Assembly: GCA_026874595.1 (NCBI GenBank)
Contig: CM049312.1
Coordinates: 54,689,429-54,753,428 of the forward strand
Direction of reading: 5' to 3'
DNA: 64,000 bases
From: Sipunculus nudus
Taxonomy: Eukaryota > Annelida > Sipuncula > Golfingiida > Sipunculidae
Both the position numbers and the translations under genes were made by a program. Below are positions 52,301 to 61,300 of the stretch, one piece after another; within the stretch, counting starts at the first letter, position 1; each line of letters begins with the position of its first letter. Below the pieces are notes generated by a model, which saw only the letters and a list, made by a program, of their open reading frames with translations, had not been told where the DNA came from and searched no databases.

Positions 52301-55300
52301 CTCCACATGTCATAGTATCTGTGTTTTAGTTTTCTTTGTCCCCTAAAGAGGTCTCGACATTTCATAATTTTTGTTGTGAATTGGAAACAAAAGAGAAAAT
52401 TTTTGTTTGTTTTGGAGATAGTGATAATAAATTTTCAGACAGGCACTCCGAAACCAATCCCAACCAAGGTATGCATAAAAGCAATCACAGACCCATATTT
52501 GAATGAAATCGGATAATATTTAGGAAAGTTGTCGCATGGGAAATGAAAACCTGACAGATGGAAAGACAGACAGATGGACAGACAAACTAAAATCAATGTC
52601 CCCTGTTCCCAGAAGGGGGGGGGGGGGGGGGGGGGGACAAAAAGAGAGTTTACAATCATAATACCATCAAGGTTGAAATAGACTTAATTTATAAAACAGG
52701 TTTACTTTACTTTTCTTCACTCTCTTTCTTCATTTTATTCTGGTTTGTACTGTTAGAAACTTTCAGTATATTAAGCATTTCCACATTTATCTACACACAA
52801 GGAAATGAAGAATATTAACTCTGGCTGTCACATTATCATACCAAATAATATGTATCGCAAGTACTTGCACACAATTATCCAATCAGATATTGTTCTGCTC
52901 ATTTCTTGCTAATTAATTTTAAATTCAGATGTCTCAAATAATGATGAAAAAATATTTTAGATGTTGGATGTCACTTTCCAATGGTTGATCAAATATTGTC
53001 AATGTATTGATATGAGGACCTTAGAAAATACCAATACAGTATCTGACTTTGTATCGCAATGTATCAGGGTACTAGTTAATTGTTATGGCCTTGGTATTAG
53101 CCATACTGGTTTGCAAGATATTTAGCTACACTGAAAGCTACTGTACAACAAAGTACACATTCTCTGATCAAGAAAGATGCTTGGAATCAGACTCATAATA
53201 TTTTCGTCAAGTGTTTCCATATATACAAATTCAGTAAATATACATATAAATGTATGCAAATGCAGCACTTCTGGATCTCTCATGGTAGCCATTGAAAACA
53301 CATATGCATGGTAACAGATGGGGGAATTCAACACTTTGATGTCAGTGATAGGGTATTCCTCTGGCAGATAAATTTATTACTGCTGCAGTGCTTCATTATA
53401 TCCCCGTTTTGCTGCATATGTACCACATACATATTGATGGAATCACTCATAGATAATGTAATGTGTCCCATTCCTGGCTGCATATGCATATACATTACAT
53501 ACCCTAAATACATGTATTAATGGAATCACAGGCAGCTGGTTTCTAGCTGCATATGTACATGTACTGCAAACGCAAACATACTGTACACAGATCTATGAAT
53601 TCTAGCTTATGTCAGGAATGAAGCTCATGTTATTCAACATGATACATTTTCCTGAACTAGCACAAACGTACAAAGAGTTACAGATAGTACCATCCATTCA
53701 GGTTTGCTGGGGTGTTGAGATCAGAAACAGTTGTCATCATATCATCTGCTGACTACACTTGCCAGATGGAAATGTTTATTAAGAGCACACTACCCATTCC
53801 TTCTCTGGGACAGGTTTGTGGACCTTCAGCCATTTTGTAGTGGACAGATTTCCTATGGGGAAAGTTGACATAGGCTCAATTCACTGCCATAGTTTCTAAT
53901 AAATGGCATTGCTATAGACCCTTTGTGAAGTAATGTGAAATTCCTCAGGATTTATGGGAAAATATTAAAACCCCCCCCCCCCCCCTTAGGACATACTTAT
54001 CATTCCCAACACTTCAAAACAAAACATGGCCACAGAGGAGTTTTGTGATAACATTTGAGTGCCAGCACCATCAAATATGATACAAGAATGTGAATTCAGA
54101 CAGCACAGTTTCAATCTGACTTAAAGAACTTTCTTAGACTTTTGTATCATGCTTTCTGGTTATTAAGAGTTGGAGGTGGCCATATTTAAGCTGACCTAAA
54201 AACTCCAGTTATTCATATCTCACCTTGTCAGGAGGCTGAGTGCATCTGCACACACTGCTGGGCATGGAACAAATCGCACCGCAATGTGACCATAAAACGC
54301 CGGGTAATGAGCTCGGAGGACTGTCTCTAATGTTGCCTTGAATGTAGTGATATCTGAGTGCTTGGACCCTTGTACCTCTTGGCCAACATCAAGAACACTC
54401 CCTATGAAAACAAAGATGGTCACAATGTACAAGTTATACTTCCAGTAAATGAATCCTTTATATATGAAGAATATATATCAAGAATATGAATAAAACTCTT
54501 TGTAGAAAGTGACATCTTTAAATTTTCTTTTTACATATATATTACTTAAAGGTTTCCCGGCAAAACCATTCCAGCACACAGTCTTAGTGCCTTCCATACC
54601 ACTGTTTAATGCCTTGTTATGGTCCTGCATTGCGGGTAGACAGTACCTGTTTACAATAACAAGGTCAGAGGTCTGGTTTTGCGCATGCACTACAGATCCA
54701 ATACAAGGACTATTTCAAACTAATCCACACACATACATGGACCTTCATGTCCTCTGATATATCTCTGCTGAATGGACATTATGGTCCTAGGGCTGAATGT
54801 AATTTCACTGTGGAACCTGTTGCAACAGATCTGTATGATAGGCCAAAGGGCCTGAAATGACACACATAGTGTGAGCCCATGAAAACGGTCCCAGAAAAAC
54901 CACAACAGGTGTTGTGGTTGATGTTGTGCCCGGGCCATTCACACAGACCTACCCGCTGTGTTTATGTGGATGCTTGTTTTAGCAGATGGTCAACTATTTT
55001 TATCACTCGTGTACAGTTTCAGGGCAATATTTTGGTAGTTACCAATTATTTCAAAGAGAAGACCCTTTTTTTTGTGTTAATTCAACATGTTTTAAAGGTT
55101 ATTGGGCCCCTTTGAAAAGGACACTCTTGTAAGTCTTCATTTATCAGATCAGTTTTAGATCGATCAATATACAAGATAATTTTTTCAATTTTTTTAGTTT
55201 ATCAATTTCTCATATCTAGCAAAACAGTAGGAGAATGAAGTCTCTAGATGCTTGAGCTTTTAACATAAAAAAGTCCTGAGTAAAATTGTTTGAATATTAT

Positions 55301-58300
55301 ACCAATAAGAGTACTGTATAGTGTTACTTTTTAAGATGTCCGAGTAAGTCAGTCTCACCTCCATGTAAGATCAGAAAGAGTATTGTAGTTTTGCAATTGT
55401 GGACTGCAGCCGGGGGTGGAGCAGCCTGGGTCGGCATGGCCGAGTCTAGACTGTGTCCACCACTTATTGTCTGTAGGTTCCTGTACTGCTCCATACGTCG
55501 ATCCAAAGGGGACTGCTCTGTAACACAAAATGCACCAGAGGTTAATATTCATACAATAACTAAGCTAGGAGGGTATGCTTTCATCTCCATTCATGTGTTT
55601 TCTAGATTTCTTGCAATCTAATATCTCATGCAATCATATACTGAATCTCATGAAATTTTCAGGGTATTTCTGGAATGGGCCAATGAAGAATTGATTAGAC
55701 TTTGGTGTGGATCCAGCTCATGGTCCGGATTCAGCAACATCATCAAGGAATATTCACAAATGTACAGTCACTTATGCACAAATGAATAACCTAGAAATAT
55801 GTGCCAAACAAGTGAACGCAAACAGGAATTTGGGAGCATCAAACAATAGAGACCCCCGTAATGGCGGAGGCTTGCATTCCCTAGAATGGATACTCCTAGG
55901 TTTAAATGGTATGAGAAAGTTGTAATTAGTTCCATAACAAGCATGGCCTAACAAAATAGTGCATGGTATACATAAACCTGACAGCTGAATAAACATGTAA
56001 TCAGCTGAACAAATTTTAGCAAGAAATCTAGAATATATATATATATTATATATAAATCTACAAAAATAAATAAACTAAAGCATGAAATATGAAAAAACAG
56101 AACAAACATTTTATGGACTGATGTTCAAGTGACTTCACAGAGACCCATTATTTCTTTTTATTTAATCTTTTATTAAATACATCAGATGTTCTATTATAAC
56201 ATTGGTTTTTTCCTCAGTCTGTTTTTTTTTCATATTTTGCTTTATTTTAATTTGCAACTTAAAATAAGGCAAAGTTTTTATTTTACTGTAGCTAATTACA
56301 CATTTTCCTCATCCTGTCCTTGGATCAAGTGTCAAGAGTTAAGCTGCTTAAGCATAAAATATTATGCGATCAGACAACCAGACAGGTGGAATTCATTAGT
56401 TAACATGAGCCTGTAACAGGCATGCATCAGCTCTTACCGTTGTCAGCCCCACCAACTGGAGACCCCAGGTCAAGGTCCTCCTCACCCGTCATGCACTCCA
56501 TGGAGCTGGAGCGCATCATACCTGACCTTGGATTCAGGAGAAGGTCATCCTCATCAAACGTGTCTGAGAAAACAAGAAACTCACTTACACTGACATATTA
56601 ATCAATAGAGCTACGGGCCAGGATGACCATGTGAAAACAGTTTAGTTATGATGGTTCTTACTATATCAGTGTAGCAGTTATGTGCTGAACATAAAAAGTG
56701 GACAAGATAAGTACAATTAAATTTAATTTAATTCTATCATCTTGTATTTTAACATTTTTATATCACTGATCTGTTTGTCAAATATTACAATATTTGTCAC
56801 TATTTTATCATTTAAAAATATCTCATTTTTATTGTCCAAGTTTGTCATTAAGACACTTGAACCTGCTATAATGTCCATGATGTTTGTTCTTATTTGGTGA
56901 AAGTATATAAATGCAAACTATTGATAAAGAAATACAAACATTTTCTTAATTGGATTAATGGGATACATCGGAACAATCACAAAAATGCCATAATTTTTTA
57001 AATTTACACTCTAAGAATATTTTATACTAAAGTCCATTTTCCTAATGTATGATTTAGGTCCCCATGATATTACACTCCTCGTGCAGTGATTTAACACAGC
57101 AGTCATCCCGGATCTCCTTTGTTTTAACCGCTGACTTGTATAGCAAGATTCTCCTCTGAGTTTCATCACCAGGGCTCACACAGAGCAAACAATTAGACCA
57201 ATGGGATCATGGTATCGCACTGTGCATCCAACTCCACATTTCAAATCAGTGACACCATGCTATCCTAGCTCTGATTCTTGGCCCTGTAATGGAACTGGTA
57301 TTGAGACCTTGTAAAAACTGCTAAAGGTCAAGTAAACATATTCCACGTGTGTTTGCTGTGTGAACGGAGGATTTCATCCAGATCCCATATTTTTCCCTGA
57401 TTTGATTGGCTCTTACACATGAGACATCATGGACTGAATTTTATCAACAGCTCAGATTTAGTAATGCATGTTGTTTTTAGTCTCTCCTGAACATTTGGGA
57501 CTGACAGTGGCAGAAATACTGTGCTTTTACTGAGATCTAGAATTTTTAGTCATAGTGGATTTCCCAGTTTGTGAAGTCACTGCCGAGTTGTCAGTGCTTA
57601 TGGATGTGCAAATAGTTTTTAAACAAATCACACAACCTCGTTTTTTGTGGAATAATAAATAGATTTTTCCTCCAGGAATTGGGCTCATTTTATGTAAGAG
57701 TTATATAAATATTTTTTTCATAGGCAATTATGTTATATGACAATATAATGAGATTTGGAATACGTTTGCTTGACCTGAACAAAGCAGCAGTTAAAACAGA
57801 TATCTGGAATGACGGCAGTGTATAAACCTGTGTTTGAGGAGTGTAAATGATGTGTAGAGAATGCTATAGATTTTCCCACCTTGTGCATCAAAGAATTCGT
57901 CTTCATCTGAGCTAGATGCCTTTAGCTGCTCCAGACTCTCCATGAAGCGATCTGACGGACTTCTTGACACACTCACTGATATCAAATTATCATTTACAGT
58001 CATATAGGAAATGTTTCCATGCATGTAACTTCATAAATATCTCTAAGAAATGCTGATCTAAGAAACACTTGATGTTTGGGACCATGAAGGTACTCAAATA
58101 GGGCCCCACAATGGCCAGTTCTTCAGAATTGCAATGCTCTGGCCATATTGGATGTCAGATTTGTCTGAATTTCATCACCACAAATAAGGTAAAAAAGACC
58201 CATCTGTAGCTAAATCACAGCAATATGTCAAAGGTTTTTTAGATAATGCATGTAAAAAGATTTTAAAATATTTGCCTTTCAGCCATATTGGATTTGAAAG

Positions 58301-61300
58301 AATTTTAAATTTAAATGCACACATCATCTTAAATTTTGGATTCAAAAAAGGTCTGAAATTTAAAAGCACACTTCCCTTACATTTCTGTCAATTTTTTTGC
58401 ATAAGAAAACATTGACTGTGCTCTGGCACCCAAATTGAATATCAAGAGTGGCTGTTATTCAAAAGGGCTAGAGCACTCATAGGTACTAATCATAACTGTG
58501 AATTTGATAAAGATCGAGTATATTTTCTTTGAGATATTTCACGTGAAAGAAAATCACCGACTGAGCTCTGGTGGCCATATTGAAATTTAGACCAGTTTGC
58601 CAAGAGGGCTGGGAGTCCTCAAATGCACCAGTCACCCTTATGAATTTGAGAAACATCAAGCATATTTTCACTGAGATATTGTGTGTGAAAGAAAATCAAT
58701 GACTGTGCTCTTTTTGGGCATACTGGAATTCAGACAGGTTTATAGGTCATCACAACTGGAGCCTTCATAGACACCAAGCACACCTATGAATTTGAGAAGG
58801 ATCAAATGTATTCTATTTGAGAAAATGTTTGTGAAAGCAGGGCCCCACAAAATTCAGAGGCTTCTCCATTTTATTTAAATATACACTTTTTTGTTACTCT
58901 GCTTACAACTAAAAGGGTCACAATAACAACAGGCTGCCAAACTTACTAATATTATCTATCTATTTATGGTAGGGATATCAAGAAAAAGTACAAAATGTAA
59001 ATCTAAGCCTGACCTGTATATTATGTATGTAATATATATGTATATTATATAAACATGTATGTATGTTTGTACCTTCCCCTGAATTTCTGGAGCTCCATGA
59101 TTGGTTCCTACTGTGTGTCATGCGATGTTCTAATTCTCTGTGAGGTTCTACTGGCTTGGTCTGCAAGGAGCCTCCTGCCACCTGGTGGTGGTGTAAAGAA
59201 CCATCCTCATAGCGCTGTGGCACATGGTTCTGTTCTGCTGTCCCATCACTTTCCTCTTTTCGAGAGCAGGCCATTTTTTCCTGTAGAGCTAGCTGGGTTT
59301 CATGTTCTAGCCGCCGGATCTCGTCAATCGTAAGGCCATACCATTCGTCCTGCCATGCCCATGCCTGTCGATGCGCTCGTACCATTGTTTTTCTTAAACC
59401 TTCAAAATTCATGAGAATATAAACAATCTGTCATAATAACTTACATAATTAATAAAAGAATTTATTATAGTCCATTTCATCCACTGATATCCACCTGTTT
59501 CTCAAATGAATATTTTTATTAGTTACCTTTCAAGGGAAACAATTATAGTATAGAGCAGAGGATTAAAAAACCTTATTTTCAACATTTATTAAGGTAACTA
59601 AATACCTACCTTACACCTTATTTAAGGAACAGAATTATCTGAAAATATGAGAAATCAGTCAACATTTTACAACATATCAGACTCACTTTTGGCAGTCAAG
59701 GTCAATGGTCACTAGCATAAACAGCCTCTATTGACAGCTGCTGATTGGATGATGTCATGTAAACACTCTAAAAAAAATACAACCATCTAAAACAAAGATG
59801 GCTCCTAATGTACGGACACATCATATCTGCCAGAACATTGTGAAGAGACTAAAAAGTTGTGAAAATTAACTGTAGATTTATTGCAAATTTCTTAATTGCC
59901 ATATTAGGTTGTCAATTCCATATGTAGTTTTCTAGGAAAAAATTGAAAAATATAAACTTTAAAAAAAATTATCCAAGTGGACAGCAGGTGGTGAAACGAA
60001 CTCGTTGTGTAATCTCAGATGAGCCTCCCTGACTCAAATAACCGATATATACTTTCTCTTACAGGCCTTTAGAAACTGTTAGCCTTATATTATATGTATG
60101 ATTTTAATTTATGATACTGGTCCTTTTAGTGGAAGGAATCGGTTATTAAATCATGTTTGGTGAAAGATGAAATAAAACAACTGATGACTGATTATTAATC
60201 AATTTTTCAATGTATCTGTTATGTTTCCATGATATTTGCTGTAGAGAATAATATCTTAATATTGAATGAATGACTTCAGTCTGACTTGTAAAACATGTTG
60301 ACAGGTAAAGTTCATCAGCTGGGTTGTTGACATTTTTTCATTGTGCAAGGTTCAGCTCTAATGCTGTTTTCTACTTTGTGTCTCCCATTTCATGTCTCAA
60401 AGGATCAGATTTATAACTCCTTTGTTTGTGCATACATAATTGTTGTGTTAGAATATATAAAGATGCAAATAAGTTAATCATTTATGAAAGGGGAAAAAAA
60501 GGCAATCATCATTATAATCAATTAATTCTTTAGTCTTAACAACTGAATAGCTGGACACTGAACAATACATGATTATCTAGGACCTTTAACAATGAATCTT
60601 TATGATGGCCTGAAACAGATAGGCATTTCCTGATATGAGTAAAATATGATGAAGATAAGTTTCCCTTCCATACCTGCAACAAATGACTAATGAAAATCAG
60701 GTGATGGGAGCAGTTTAGCTCAAACAACCAACTTGCTTTGTTCAGTAAATATTCAACATAACTGAATTGAGGTCTGTTACAATAAGGTGACTTAAGTCAG
60801 GGAGGTGACTTAAGCCCTAGGTCACCTGTCTGTTACTATGGTAACAATTAAGACATACCAACTGCTTTAATGTTATAAATGTCTGCTACTGGTACAATGT
60901 TATTGCAGCAGGGCCATGGTCTCCTACCTATATCATGTATAAATCTCTCGATTTTACTCTGCATGCCCCAGTACTTGAATTCCACACGACACAGTTTGTA
61001 AGCACACATAATGGCCTGGTTTCTGCCATATGGATTCAGGGCAGCCTCGGTGTACTCCTGTTTCCAGTCCTCTCCTAATGGTCCTCTGCCAGTCTTCTTA
61101 GACTGGTATAATCTTGGGTCTTCCTCCTTTTTATAATCACTGCTGGATATTGGGTCCTTAACGATGTCAATGTAATCTAAAAATATAAACAAAAATTCAA
61201 ATCCTGTCACTCCAAAACACCATTGGAGCAGAGTGAATTAACTTTAATCTGGAAGGAGTCTTTCCTGTTGACTGGTCTAAGATAGTGTTACTTAACATCA

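Noticed and set aside
54550-54660. Exon-like patch with acceptor TAAACAG|G and donor TTTAA|GTAATA in the intron between exons 7 and 8
   Set aside because: It is open only in a phase that does not fit exon 7 (phase 1); in the required phase it has a stop.
57060-57195. GC-richer - strand open frame ([20 protein letters not shown]...) in the intron between exons 5 and 6
   Set aside because: Ends in TAA before any donor and has no convincing acceptor in phase 1.
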